From Calditrichia bacterium (GTDB taxonomy: Bacteria > Calditrichota > Calditrichia > RBG-13-44-9 > J075), in contig JANQRS010000066.1 in the NCBI GenBank assembly GCA_028284445.1, forward strand, positions 36,913 to 100,912: 64,000 nucleotides of DNA, in the 5' to 3' direction. The notes below the pieces were generated by a model. That model made no database searches. It was not told where the DNA came from and saw only the letters and a program-made list of their open reading frames with translations. The position numbers and the translations under genes were made by a program. Numbering within the stretch: the first letter of the stretch is position 1; every line of letters starts with the position of its first letter. Of the stretch, positions 1 to 7,903 are shown one piece after another.

Positions 1-892
1 ATGCAAATTGCCGTCCTTTTGGTGCCCAGGAAACAGAGCCTGGCTGCATCCCGCCGCGCCAGGTCTGTTCTTGCTTGCCGTTTTCTAAATTGTGTAATTC
101 AAGCCATGATTCGCTATGACCTTCGGCGTTGGTATCCGTCAGACGGACAATTGCCAATGAACCATCGGGAGAAATTGATGCAGAGCTGAATCGCGTGCCA
201 TTAAGCAGCGTATTGACGTCCATAACGCGCTTCGGCGTCACATTTACAACTAAATCCTTGTCAGAAAAAGGCTCCTGAATGGTCAGATCCGCCTCGATTT
301 TCCAGGTTTTCGATAATCCCGGATCACGCAAGGCCTTGATAACCAGAAGATGTTTACCATTTTCCAGTTCCAGCTTATGTTTGACATCCTTTGGATCGTC
401 TTTTTCGCTGGTTGGTTTGTCCGCAACGGCGTTGCCATTCAAATAGACTTTTAACAGGTGATGGCTGTTTATCCGTAGCTCTGCCTTAACAAAACGACCT
501 GTTTCAATCCATGTTGCCAGATAGGCCACCTGCGGCAATTCTATTTTGGCCCGGGAGCCCAGGCGAACAGCTTTTTTGGACATCTCCGCAGTTTCCCAGG
601 CGAGTGAATTGCCATCGAGCCAGTTGATCGATTTGCCTGCTGTCGGCGATAGCTCCGCCACCGTGAGCATATTGTAATTCAGCAAATCTTTTAGTTTAAA
701 GCTGTCCTTGTGATAGACAGGTAAGGGAGTGTTGACCGGACCGGCCACTAACCATTGATCGAGTTTCACCTCAGTTTTCCCTTTCTCTCCGGCTGAAATA
801 GTTGCTGTTAAAAGAATCAGAAACAAGACGGGGGCCAAGAATCTCAATTTGTATTGTGTGTTTGTCTTTATGGAAGGATGAGAACGGTTCAT
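1..892 (-). CDS. N-terminal part of a secreted prolyl-oligopeptidase (S9)-like protein, truncated by the window edge
   Basis: Reading the minus strand from an ATG at 892 gives 297 codons with no stop before the window ends, so the gene continues to the left. It begins with a basic stretch and a hydrophobic signal peptide (about residues 15-36, ending TISAGEK). Next comes a domain of about 170 residues that looks like a beta-sandwich (WLVAGPVNTP, KVYLNGNAV), then the start of a WD40/TolB-like propeller (SISPDGSLAIVRL, SWAPKGRQF). That order resembles secreted dipeptidyl-peptidase / S9 family proteins of FCB bacteria. The catalytic domain would lie outside the window, so the peptidase assignment is an inference from the propeller alone. 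The short plus-strand frame at the same place is a shadow. Confidence 0.7.
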   Translation of the reverse strand, partial: MNRSHPSIKTNTQYKLRFLAPVLFLILLTATISAGEKGKTEVKLDQWLVAGPVNTPLPVYHKDSFKLKDLLNYNMLTVAELSPTAGKSINWLDGNSLAWETAEMSKKAVRLGSRAKIELPQVAYLATWIETGRFVKAELRINSHHLLKVYLNGNAVADKPTSEKDDPKDVKHKLELENGKHLLVIKALRDPGLSKTWKIEADLTIQEPFSDKDLVVNVTPKRVMDVNTLLNGTRFSSASISPDGSLAIVRLTDTNAEGHSESWLELHNLENGKQEQTWRGGMQPGSVSWAPKGRQFA

Positions 893-1060
893 TTCTATGA
901 CCAAGTTTTGTTGTGATTATTGATGCTCCACAACCCCTACATTATATAAGATGTGCAATCGTGATCTGCAATCCGAAAAATTTATGGCAAACCGGCAAAT
1001 CAGCAAAACAAACTAGCAGGTCGAAAAAACCAATTTACCAATCAACCATTCAACTAGTTG

Positions 1061-1158
1061 CCAGCATCCAGCATCAATCCTCCAGCATCCAGCATCAAGC
1101 ATCCAGCATCCAGCATCAAGCATCAAGCTTCCAACATCAAGCATCCAGCATCCAGCAT
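1061..1158. repeat. Heptanucleotide tandem repeat, 14 units
   Basis: Fourteen consecutive 7-bp units stay in strict register, mostly CCAGCAT or CAAGCAT with a few variants (CAATCCT, CAAGCTT, CCAACAT). The CAAGCAT version recurs as a pure array at 22224-22265. Confidence 0.9.
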
Positions 1159-1344
1159 CCAGACGTGACAAAACACGCCAAGAGCTGTCCAAATAAATAG
1201 CGGCACCTGAGGAATGGCGAATACCTACTGATTGTCCGGTATCTGCTCAACCGCCGTGCGCTGCAGGAATTTGGAACCGCAACCGGACCGTTCCGTAAAA
1301 GTAATCAGGAGCGAGGTGGTTTCCGGCAGTGCCTCAGGAAGCAG

Positions 1345-1373
1345 TTGACATTGCCGATCTATTGTTTTAGTAT
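1345..1373 (+). promoter_or_regulatory. sigma70-like promoter of the redoxin gene
   Basis: TTGACA at 1345-1350 is followed by exactly 17 bp and then TAGTAT at 1368-1373. The expected start of transcription near 1380 leaves a very short leader before the ATG at 1394, which has a GGGGG stretch just upstream. Confidence 0.55.
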
Positions 1374-1393
1374 GTTGTAAACCGGGGGTTTAT

Positions 1394-1966
1394 ATGAAAT
1401 TAATGCGACTATTTTTGATTGTTTCGATCGCCTTTTTGAGCACGACGGTGCTGGGCGCAGAGCCTGGACAAAAAATAGCTGATTTAGCCTTACAAGACGT
1501 TACCGGTAAATCGCATAAACTGAGTGATTACGCCAGTAGTAAGGCGATTGTGCTGGTATTTTTGTCAACGCGCTGCCCGGTGTCCAATGCTTATGACGGG
1601 CGCGTGCAGAAACTTGCAGCATCCTATGCCGGTAAAGGTGTGACCGTTATTGCGATTAATTCTGATCGGCGCGAAACGCCTGATGAAATTCGCAAACATG
1701 CCAGTAAGGCCGGTTTTAGCTTTACGGTAATAAAGGACAAGGATGGCAGCGTTGCCCGGAAGCTTGGTGCAACTGTAACGCCGGAAGCCTTTGTCCTAGC
1801 CGGTGATCGCACACTGCTTTACAAGGGGCGCATCGATGATTCCCAGCGTGAAAATCATGTAAAGCGCAAGGATCTTGCGCGTACACTTGATCAGGTATTG
1901 GCCGGTAAAGCAGTAACCGACGCCAAGACCAAGGCATTTGGCTGTCGAATTAAGGCGGCTCGATAA
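1394..1966 (+). CDS. Secreted thioredoxin-fold redoxin (AhpC/TSA-like)
   Basis: The 190-residue protein has a signal peptide (residues 1-22, ending VLGA) followed by a thioredoxin fold. FLSTRCPVSNAYD places the active-site cysteine at Cys61. It is a single cysteine (CPVS) rather than CxxC, as in the peroxiredoxin-like redoxin group. TVTPEAFV (Pro130) supplies the cis-proline loop, and AFGCRIK near the C terminus carries a second cysteine (Cys184) typical of this group. It probably reduces peroxides or acts in envelope thiol chemistry. It seems monocistronic, with its own promoter upstream and a possible hairpin just after the stop. The family is secure; the substrate is unknown. Confidence 0.85.
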   Translation: MKLMRLFLIVSIAFLSTTVLGAEPGQKIADLALQDVTGKSHKLSDYASSKAIVLVFLSTRCPVSNAYDGRVQKLAASYAGKGVTVIAINSDRRETPDEIRKHASKAGFSFTVIKDKDGSVARKLGATVTPEAFVLAGDRTLLYKGRIDDSQRENHVKRKDLARTLDQVLAGKAVTDAKTKAFGCRIKAAR

Positions 1967-1988
1967 GTTGTACGCGAAAAACACCCTT

Positions 1989-2035
1989 TAACCCACTCCT
2001 AAATCCTCCCGAGAGAGGACCTTAAGGGTGGGTTA
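1989..2035. terminator. Inverted repeat after the redoxin gene
   Basis: TAACCCAC (1989-1996) pairs with GTGGGTTA (2028-2035), and an inner TCCTC/GAGGA pair can extend the stem. There is no T-tract, so this may be a transcript-end hairpin or a diverged copy of the palindromes found elsewhere in the window. Confidence 0.35.
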
Positions 2036-2131
2036 GCTGTTTAATCTGCGTGAGACACCGAGCTGCAGATTGAACTAGATTCCGACCTCTTTTTTCTTCA
2101 TAATAAATAGAAATTTCGAAAGGATTTGCTA

Positions 2132-2311
2132 ATGAGCGGCTTGGAAGCTTTACAATCTGTCCAATACGTAACTGTCGATGGCAAACGTTTGGCCGTTGTC
2201 GGTATTGAGCAATGGGATGCGCTACTTGAATGGCTCGAGTCATTAGAGGATCTTGATAGCGCTGGCCAGGCCATACAAGCGCTTAAGTCATCCGGCTTTG
2301 TGGATAATTAA
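2132..2311 (+). CDS. Small antitoxin-like protein (59 aa)
   Basis: The start is set at ATG 2132 because AAGGA lies 8 bases upstream; a TTG two codons earlier is less likely. The product reads as a short beta-strand pair followed by helices (YVTVDGKRLAVVGIEQWDAL), which resembles the N-terminal half of Phd/YefM or RelB-like antitoxins. No toxin gene is adjacent: the next gene is a TRAP permease about 100 bp downstream. It could be an orphan antitoxin or a stand-alone small DNA-binding protein. The resemblance is by eye only. Confidence 0.5.
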   Translation: MSGLEALQSVQYVTVDGKRLAVVGIEQWDALLEWLESLEDLDSAGQAIQALKSSGFVDN

Positions 2312-2408
2312 GATGTTCACATTCTTTGCCTGTTTTTGATATTTTCCCGCCTTTTGATACATTCCGCATACATATTGATCTACCTTGAGGTATCGCTTGC
2401 AGATATTG

Positions 2409-2930
2409 ATGCGGATTATGGATATTATTGAAACGATCAGCGAAAAAACCGGGCAGGCTGTGGCCTGGTTGAGCTTTGTTCTGGTTCTTGTCGTCTGCTA
2501 CGACGTGTTTAGTCGCAATGTTCTGCAAAGCACCACACCAGCCCTTCAAGAGCTCTCCTGGCACCTTTTTGCCGTGATTTTCCTGATTGGCGCTGCCTAT
2601 ACTTTGAAGCATGAGCGACACGTCCGTGTTGACGTCTTCTATTCCCGCTTTTCCCGCAAGACACAGGCTATCATCAACATCATCGGTGTTGTGGTTTTTC
2701 TCCTACCGCTTTCCTGGATTATTATCAAGTCATCTCGTGATTTTGTTGCTTTGGCCTTTGCCAGCGGTGAAACCTCACCGGATCCCGGCGGTTTACCGGC
2801 ACGCTATATTCTGAAATCGATGATTCCTATTGCCTTTGTGTTGGTCTTCATGCAGGGTGTGGCGTTAATGCTCAAATCGATCGAGGTCCTCACCGGTTTT
2901 TCCGGCAGCGAGGAGGCGCTGAATGACTGA
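2409..2930 (+). CDS. dctQ: TRAP transporter small permease (DctQ-type)
   Basis: The product has four hydrophobic segments over about 173 residues, with the arrangement usual for DctQ. The first helix is followed by DVFSRNVLQSTTPALQELSWHLF, in which the Arg-Asn and the Glu before the next helix are conserved features of the family, and then HERHVRVDVFYSRFS. In tripartite TRAP transporters this subunit sits in the inner membrane with DctM and receives a substrate-loaded periplasmic DctP protein, using the sodium gradient. ATG 2409 or ATG 2418 is preferred to an upstream TTG at 2385. The end overlaps the dctM start by 8 bp, so the two are translationally coupled. No DctP gene is seen nearby. Confidence 0.85.
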   Translation: MRIMDIIETISEKTGQAVAWLSFVLVLVVCYDVFSRNVLQSTTPALQELSWHLFAVIFLIGAAYTLKHERHVRVDVFYSRFSRKTQAIINIIGVVVFLLPLSWIIIKSSRDFVALAFASGETSPDPGGLPARYILKSMIPIAFVLVFMQGVALMLKSIEVLTGFSGSEEALND

Positions 2931-4245
2931 AGCATTGCCTCTGATCATGTTTGCCACAGTGTTCCTGATGTTGATGATGGGATTCCCGGTTGCATTTACT
3001 CTTGGCGGCGTATCGCTGATTTTTGGCCTGCTCACCTTCGGTGATGCCTTTTTTAACCTTTTGCCATTGCGCATTTGGGGTATCATGAACAACTATGTGC
3101 TGATTGCCGTCCCTCTGTTTATCTTTATGGGGGTGATGCTGGAGAAATCCGGCCTGGCCGAAGCGCTACTGGAAACCATGGCATTGTTGTTCGGCAAACT
3201 CCGCGGTGGTTTGGCGATATCTGTTGTCGTGGTGGGGACTTTGCTTGCGGCCTCAACCGGGATTGTTGGAGCGACAGTGGTGACGATGGGGTTGTTGAGC
3301 CTGCCAACCATGCTTCGTCGTGGATATAGTTCTGAATTGGCGACCGGCACTATTTCAGCCTCCGGGACGCTTGGACAAATCATTCCACCGAGTATCGTGC
3401 TGGTATTGCTCGGCAGTGTCATGAACGTGCCGGTCGGCGATATGTTTATGGGAGCGGTGATTCCGGGATTCATTCTTGTCTTTCTTTATTTGCTCTGGAT
3501 CGTCATCATTAGTATCGCAAAACCGGATGCCGCACCGGCGATGCCTGCGGAAGAGCTGCAACGATTTCGCAGCGGCAATATGCTTGGGCAAATCATCAAA
3601 GCCTTTCTTTTGCCCTTTATCCTGATTGTTGCGGTGTTGGGATCTATTTTTGCCGGAAAAGCATCGCCGACCGAGGCAGCCGGGGTAGGGGCCTTTGGTG
3701 CCATGGTATTGACCCTGGTTCAGGGCAAGTTCAACTTGACGACACTTCGCGCTGTTATGAAAGAGACAACGCTGCTGACATCCATGGTGTTTATCATCCT
3801 CGTTGGCGCTACAGCATTTGGATTGGTGTTTCGCGGTATGGGCGGCGATCGCTATCTAACGGATTTGATTACTGGTGCAAATATGTCTCCGGCGGCGTTT
3901 CTTGCGCTGGTTATGATCGTCATCTTCATCGCCGGATTCTTCATCGATTTTATTGAAATCACTTTTATTATTATACCTGTCGTTGTCCCGATTTTTCAAG
4001 CGCTTGAAGTCAATCTACTCTGGCTGGGTATCCTCTTCGCAATGAACTTGCAAACCTCCTTTCTGACCCCGCCTTTCGGGTTTGCGTTGTTTTATCTGAA
4101 GGGCGTGGCGCCACCGGAAATAACAACCGGCCATCTTTATCGCGGTATCATACCGTTTATCATCATTCAGTTGATCGGGCTCAGTTTAGTAATTGCCTGG
4201 CCGGAATTGGCCACCTGGCTTCCGCGATTGGTTATGGGCGGCTAG
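2923..4245 (+). CDS. dctM: TRAP transporter large permease (DctM-type)
   Basis: The 440-residue protein is hydrophobic throughout with about 11-12 membrane segments and normal family length. Diagnostic stretches include PVAFTLGGVSLIFG near the start, PLFIFMGVMLEKSGLAE, TGIVGATVVTMGLLSLP, SASGTLGQIIPPSIVLVLLG and the C-terminal TSFLTPPFGFALFYLKG. It forms the sodium-driven transport channel together with DctQ. GAGG just ahead of the ATG inside the end of dctQ serves as its ribosome binding site. The substrate (organic acid, sugar acid or similar) cannot be told, since the binding protein that sets specificity is missing from the neighbourhood. Confidence 0.95.
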   Translation: MTEALPLIMFATVFLMLMMGFPVAFTLGGVSLIFGLLTFGDAFFNLLPLRIWGIMNNYVLIAVPLFIFMGVMLEKSGLAEALLETMALLFGKLRGGLAISVVVVGTLLAASTGIVGATVVTMGLLSLPTMLRRGYSSELATGTISASGTLGQIIPPSIVLVLLGSVMNVPVGDMFMGAVIPGFILVFLYLLWIVIISIAKPDAAPAMPAEELQRFRSGNMLGQIIKAFLLPFILIVAVLGSIFAGKASPTEAAGVGAFGAMVLTLVQGKFNLTTLRAVMKETTLLTSMVFIILVGATAFGLVFRGMGGDRYLTDLITGANMSPAAFLALVMIVIFIAGFFIDFIEITFIIIPVVVPIFQALEVNLLWLGILFAMNLQTSFLTPPFGFALFYLKGVAPPEITTGHLYRGIIPFIIIQLIGLSLVIAWPELATWLPRLVMGG

Positions 4246-4352
4246 AATGCGCCCGAAGCTTATTTTATCATATCTTGCCTGAGATCACTCCCATATGTTA
4301 AATTTGCAATGAGCGTTTATTCACAAAAAACTGCTGAAAAGAGGGGACTTCC

Positions 4353-5513
4353 GTGAATTCCTGCCACCTGAAATGGATCATGATGCTGCTATTTGCAAGC
4401 GGGCTTTCCCTGGCCCAACCGAAAGAGGGGCCGATTCGCACCTTTGGCTACTTTCAAAATAGTTTTGAAGTAGAACGAACAGATATTGCTGCGCGAACAC
4501 GTACCGGTTTTGCATTGCAGCAGTTGAACGTGTTTTTCCAAAAAGACCTGGCGCGAAACTGGACTGCATTGGTCAATTTCGAGTATGTGAATTCGTTTAG
4601 TGATAATCGCGGTTTTGGCGCGGCGTCACTTGAAGAAGCATGGGTTCGCTGGCGGGCGAATAAATACTTCAGTCTGAAGCTCGGCCTGCAAATCCCGGAA
4701 TTCAACAATCTCAATCAGATCAAAAATAAAACCCCACTATTGCCATACATCATTCGGCCTATCGTCTACGAGGCAACATTGGCTGAAGCAATTCCTTCGC
4801 TGGCACGCGAAGAGTGGCTGCCCGCGCAGGCCTTTGTGCAAGCCTATGGCTTTAAGCCCCTCGGGCGTGCAAAGTTGGATTGGGCTGCCTACTTGGGAAA
4901 TAGTCCAAACGTGACGAGAGAAGATTTTATAACATTCCAGCAGACGGGGGTCGATACTTCCGCGACCCTTTTGGTGGGCGGCCGCCTCGGTGTGCGCTAC
5001 AAGGAACTGAAGCTTGGCGTTTCAGCAGCCAGTGATTTCTGGGATTTACTTACCGGTGCCACTGGTGAACTAAATGGCCGAACGATTGAGTTTGAGCAAT
5101 TCGCTCGTTTCCGCCTGGGGCAGGATTTTCAAATTCGCTGGAATAACTTCCTGCTTGAGTGGGAAAGTATCCAGGTGTTTTATGATACAAAACTGCCCGA
5201 TCTGAGTCTGGATAAACAATTCTTTTACGGGCTACTCGGGTATGAATTTAAAGAGAAGCTCTTCGTATATGCTGCACACTATAATTTGCATGAAGACGGT
5301 TTTGGATTTGCTCCGGAGCTGTTCGGTGATATGGTTATTCCGCAGATAGATCTGGATGTGGATGTGAATCTACTCGGTTTTTCCTATGCGCTAAGCGAGC
5401 GGCTTCGTCTGAAAGGACAAATTCTCGAAGGAAATATTGGTTCGAATGAACCGGGAATTGTTTATACAGATCGCTTTCACATAGGTTCAGCAGCGATTTC
5501 GGTGATATTCTAG
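4353..5513 (+). CDS. Outer-membrane porin-like beta-barrel protein
   Basis: The start is GTG 4353 behind GAGGGGA; an ATG at 4380 is an alternative. A signal peptide (about residues 8-22, ending SLAQ) is followed by alternating aromatic/hydrophobic strands throughout and a terminal Phe (SAAISVIF), the usual outer-membrane barrel insertion signal. LEEAWVRWRANKYFSLKLGLQIPEF resembles phosphate-selective porin O/P-like barrels. It is the first gene of a tight three-gene unit with a PstS-like protein (11 bp downstream) and a sensor kinase, which suggests uptake and sensing of the same solute. The barrel assignment is fairly secure; the phosphate link is inference. Confidence 0.75.
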   Translation: MNSCHLKWIMMLLFASGLSLAQPKEGPIRTFGYFQNSFEVERTDIAARTRTGFALQQLNVFFQKDLARNWTALVNFEYVNSFSDNRGFGAASLEEAWVRWRANKYFSLKLGLQIPEFNNLNQIKNKTPLLPYIIRPIVYEATLAEAIPSLAREEWLPAQAFVQAYGFKPLGRAKLDWAAYLGNSPNVTREDFITFQQTGVDTSATLLVGGRLGVRYKELKLGVSAASDFWDLLTGATGELNGRTIEFEQFARFRLGQDFQIRWNNFLLEWESIQVFYDTKLPDLSLDKQFFYGLLGYEFKEKLFVYAAHYNLHEDGFGFAPELFGDMVIPQIDLDVDVNLLGFSYALSERLRLKGQILEGNIGSNEPGIVYTDRFHIGSAAISVIF

Positions 5514-5524
5514 CGAGGCTTGTT

Positions 5525-6001
5525 TTGACGTATTGCTTCGAAAAATTATGTAACCTGCTACCTTCGACCCGGGTATATCAAGAGACCATTTTGATATGGA
5601 TACTACTGCTCGGGCTTTTTGCCGGCAGCTTAAATGCCCAGGTGGCTGTTATCGCCCACGAATCTGTCCCGGTTGAGGAAATTAAGCAGGGAGATTTGCT
5701 GGATATTTACACAGGTGATGTGCGTTCATGGGATGATGGCGAACCGGTTATTGTGTTCGATTTAAAGCCTCGTGGCAATGTGAAGGATGTCTTCTATGAT
5801 TTTCTGGGGAAGAGCGCCTCGCGGATGAAATCTATCTGGTTGAAGCGAATGCTGGCCGGAGAAGGCGATCCACCACCTGCAATCGAATCGGAAGAAGCCG
5901 TCCTGGAAAAAATCAAGAGTACGCCCGGTGCGGTTGGCTTTATTAGCCAGGAAAAAGTCACTGAGGACGTCAAGGTATTAGTTGTTATTGAAGAAGGGTA
6001 G
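5525..6001 (+). CDS. PstS-like periplasmic substrate-binding domain protein
   Basis: The product is 158 residues from a TTG start with GAGGC 5-6 bases upstream. After a signal sequence (ILLLGLFAGSLNAQ) comes half of a type-II periplasmic binding fold: VAVIAHESVPVEEI, then LLDIYTGDVRSWDDGEPVIVF and, later, KSTPGAVGFISQEKV. These match the phosphate-binding (PstS/SphX) superfamily. At about 120 mature residues it is much shorter than a transport PstS (about 300) and has no ABC permease or ATPase partner nearby, so a sensory role with the kinase 10 bp downstream is more likely than transport. Confidence 0.75.
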   Translation: MTYCFEKLCNLLPSTRVYQETILIWILLLGLFAGSLNAQVAVIAHESVPVEEIKQGDLLDIYTGDVRSWDDGEPVIVFDLKPRGNVKDVFYDFLGKSASRMKSIWLKRMLAGEGDPPPAIESEEAVLEKIKSTPGAVGFISQEKVTEDVKVLVVIEEG

Positions 6002-6011
6002 TGGCATCTAA

Positions 6012-7727
6012 ATGCGCTTAAAAGATCTGAAATTGGGCAGCAAACAGGCAATTGGATTCGGGCTGATCCTGTTTATGATGCTGATGGTGACTGCCTTTTC
6101 GATGAACAAAATGCGTGATATCAAACTGGAAGTCGACGCCATTACCGGCGACTGGCTCCTGCGGGTTATTACAATTTCGGACATCGATCAGTCAGCTTCG
6201 CAGCTGTTCCGGAATCAACTGCAGCTTCTCGATGAAGATGCCTCGGATCGCGAGCTTCGCTTGATGCGTATGGTCGATTTTGTTACCCAAATTGATGAAA
6301 ACCTCGTGCGCTATGACTCTCTCGTGGATCACTCCATGTATATGGATAGCCTTGCTGTTCTGGAACGGCAATACCGGGCTACATTTGATACCCACTGGGA
6401 TGAATACCAGGCATTTACCTTCGAATTTATCGGTCTCCTGCGAGAAAATGACATCGAAGCCGCGCGCGAGCTGTTGAATGGCCCGGCCCTCGATCATTTT
6501 GAAGAACAGAACGGTCACTTGAAAAACCTGGTTTGGGCGAATCAACAGGGGGCAAAATACGCTGCTGAGCGAGCCGCCAAAACCTATAATATTGCCCGAA
6601 CGGTTACCGGGACCTGGCTCCTGGCTGCGCTGTTTATGTCCATTATCCTGGCCTACGCCATGGTCCGCTGGATCGTAGTGCCAATTCAATCACTGGAGAA
6701 TGCAGCTCACCACGTGGCCGAAGGAGATCTTGAAGTTGAATTGCCGGTAAACAGTCAGGATGAAATTGGCGCACTATCGACATCCTTTAATCGAATGACG
6801 CGCTCATTAAAGCAGGCAACTGAAAAGCTGCATAAATCGAACGAAGAGCTGGCCAGAAAATCCCACGATTTGGCGGAGCAAAAGAGTCAGATCGAAAGCA
6901 AAAATGCCGAGCTTGAATCCGCCATGCATCAGCTAAAAACCACGCAGGAACAGCTGTTGATGAAGGAAAAGATGGCGTCTTTAGGGGATCTGGTGGCCGG
7001 TGTCGCGCATGAGATAAATAATCCCGTTGGCGCTGTTCAAGGATCCGCTGATGTGGCCGCGCGCTGTGTTGTTAAAGCTGAAAAAATTCTCAATGACGAC
7101 AAATATGAGATTGATGCAAACGATCATCGCAAACTCGGTGTTACCTTCGAACTGCTGAAGAAAAATATTGATGTTGCCCGCGAAGCAGGGGAGAGGATAG
7201 CCCGTATCGTCAACAGCCTGAAAAATTTTGCAAGGCTCGATGAGGCCAAATATCAAACGGTCAATATTCACGATGGCATCGAAAGCAGTCTGACCCTTCT
7301 TGGGTCTGAGGTAACTCAACGTATTGATATTCAATGCCATTTTGGCGAAGTGCCGCCGGTGCCTTGCTATGCCGGTTTGCTAAACCAGGTATTTATCAGC
7401 CTGATCCGCAATGCAACAGAGGCGATTGATGGGCGTGGCCGGATTGATATCACCACTGCTCTTGTCAATGGCACTCCGGATCACCAGGAACGCGTATCGA
7501 TCTCGATTGCTGATACGGGCTGCGGTATTCCCCGGGACCGGCTGGACCGGATCTTCGATTTCGCTTTCTCAAGTTCCGGAAACCGTGTGAAAATGGGGTC
7601 CGGTTTATCGACCGCATTTAATATAGTGCAGAAGCACCAGGGAGAAATTCTGGTAGACAGTGAAGTTGGTAAAGGAAGTGTCTTCGAAATAAGGTTGCCC
7701 TTGAACGGCGTTCCCGCGGACGCTTAA
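6012..7727 (+). CDS. Membrane sensor histidine kinase (HAMP, HisKA, HATPase)
   Basis: The 571-residue kinase has a first membrane helix at about 13-31, a helical periplasmic domain (about 35-195, four-helix-bundle-like) and a second helix at about 199-220. A HAMP linker (to about 268), a coiled coil (270-325) and the kinase core follow. The phosphoacceptor is His333 in GVAHEINNPVGA. The N-box is NQVFISLIRNATEAID (Asn467), the G1 box DTGCG (501-505) and the G2 box MGSGLST. No response regulator is adjacent, so its partner is elsewhere. It lies 10 bp behind the PstS-like gene and probably reads the state of that protein through its periplasmic domain. Confidence 0.92.
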   Translation: MRLKDLKLGSKQAIGFGLILFMMLMVTAFSMNKMRDIKLEVDAITGDWLLRVITISDIDQSASQLFRNQLQLLDEDASDRELRLMRMVDFVTQIDENLVRYDSLVDHSMYMDSLAVLERQYRATFDTHWDEYQAFTFEFIGLLRENDIEAARELLNGPALDHFEEQNGHLKNLVWANQQGAKYAAERAAKTYNIARTVTGTWLLAALFMSIILAYAMVRWIVVPIQSLENAAHHVAEGDLEVELPVNSQDEIGALSTSFNRMTRSLKQATEKLHKSNEELARKSHDLAEQKSQIESKNAELESAMHQLKTTQEQLLMKEKMASLGDLVAGVAHEINNPVGAVQGSADVAARCVVKAEKILNDDKYEIDANDHRKLGVTFELLKKNIDVAREAGERIARIVNSLKNFARLDEAKYQTVNIHDGIESSLTLLGSEVTQRIDIQCHFGEVPPVPCYAGLLNQVFISLIRNATEAIDGRGRIDITTALVNGTPDHQERVSISIADTGCGIPRDRLDRIFDFAFSSSGNRVKMGSGLSTAFNIVQKHQGEILVDSEVGKGSVFEIRLPLNGVPADA

Positions 7728-7903
7728 TAATTTTTCTAAATCCTTAATTCTTCTTGTTTTCCGACGATAGAGATATTTAGCAGGAGTCAGTAGTCTATCC
7801 TGCTCCCGCAAATGATAAGTTAAAAACAGATTTTGAGATGCCGCACTTGGATCGAGGAGAACAGCGACTCACCGGTGCATAGATTTTCGGAAGCGACTTC
7901 AGT

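Larger units (their letters stand above)
893..1393. other. 501-bp intergenic region between divergent genes
   Basis: No convincing gene was found. The region holds a heptamer tandem repeat (1061-1158) and a sigma70-like promoter next to the redoxin gene (1345-1373). A 95-codon plus-strand frame (913-1200) is only the translation of the heptamer array (recurring SIQHQAS) and was not accepted. Confidence 0.6.

Noticed and set aside
1061..1158. CRISPR array
   Set aside because: Units are 7 bp with no spacers; none of the repeat arrays in the window has CRISPR-like 24-37 bp repeats and unique spacers, and no cas gene is present.
913..1200. 95-codon plus-strand frame
   Set aside because: Its recurring SIQHQAS peptide is the heptamer array in translation; no ribosome binding site and no family likeness.
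1201..1344. Possible coding fragment ahead of the redoxin gene
   Set aside because: Open frames exist on both strands but none has a start signal or recognisable motif.
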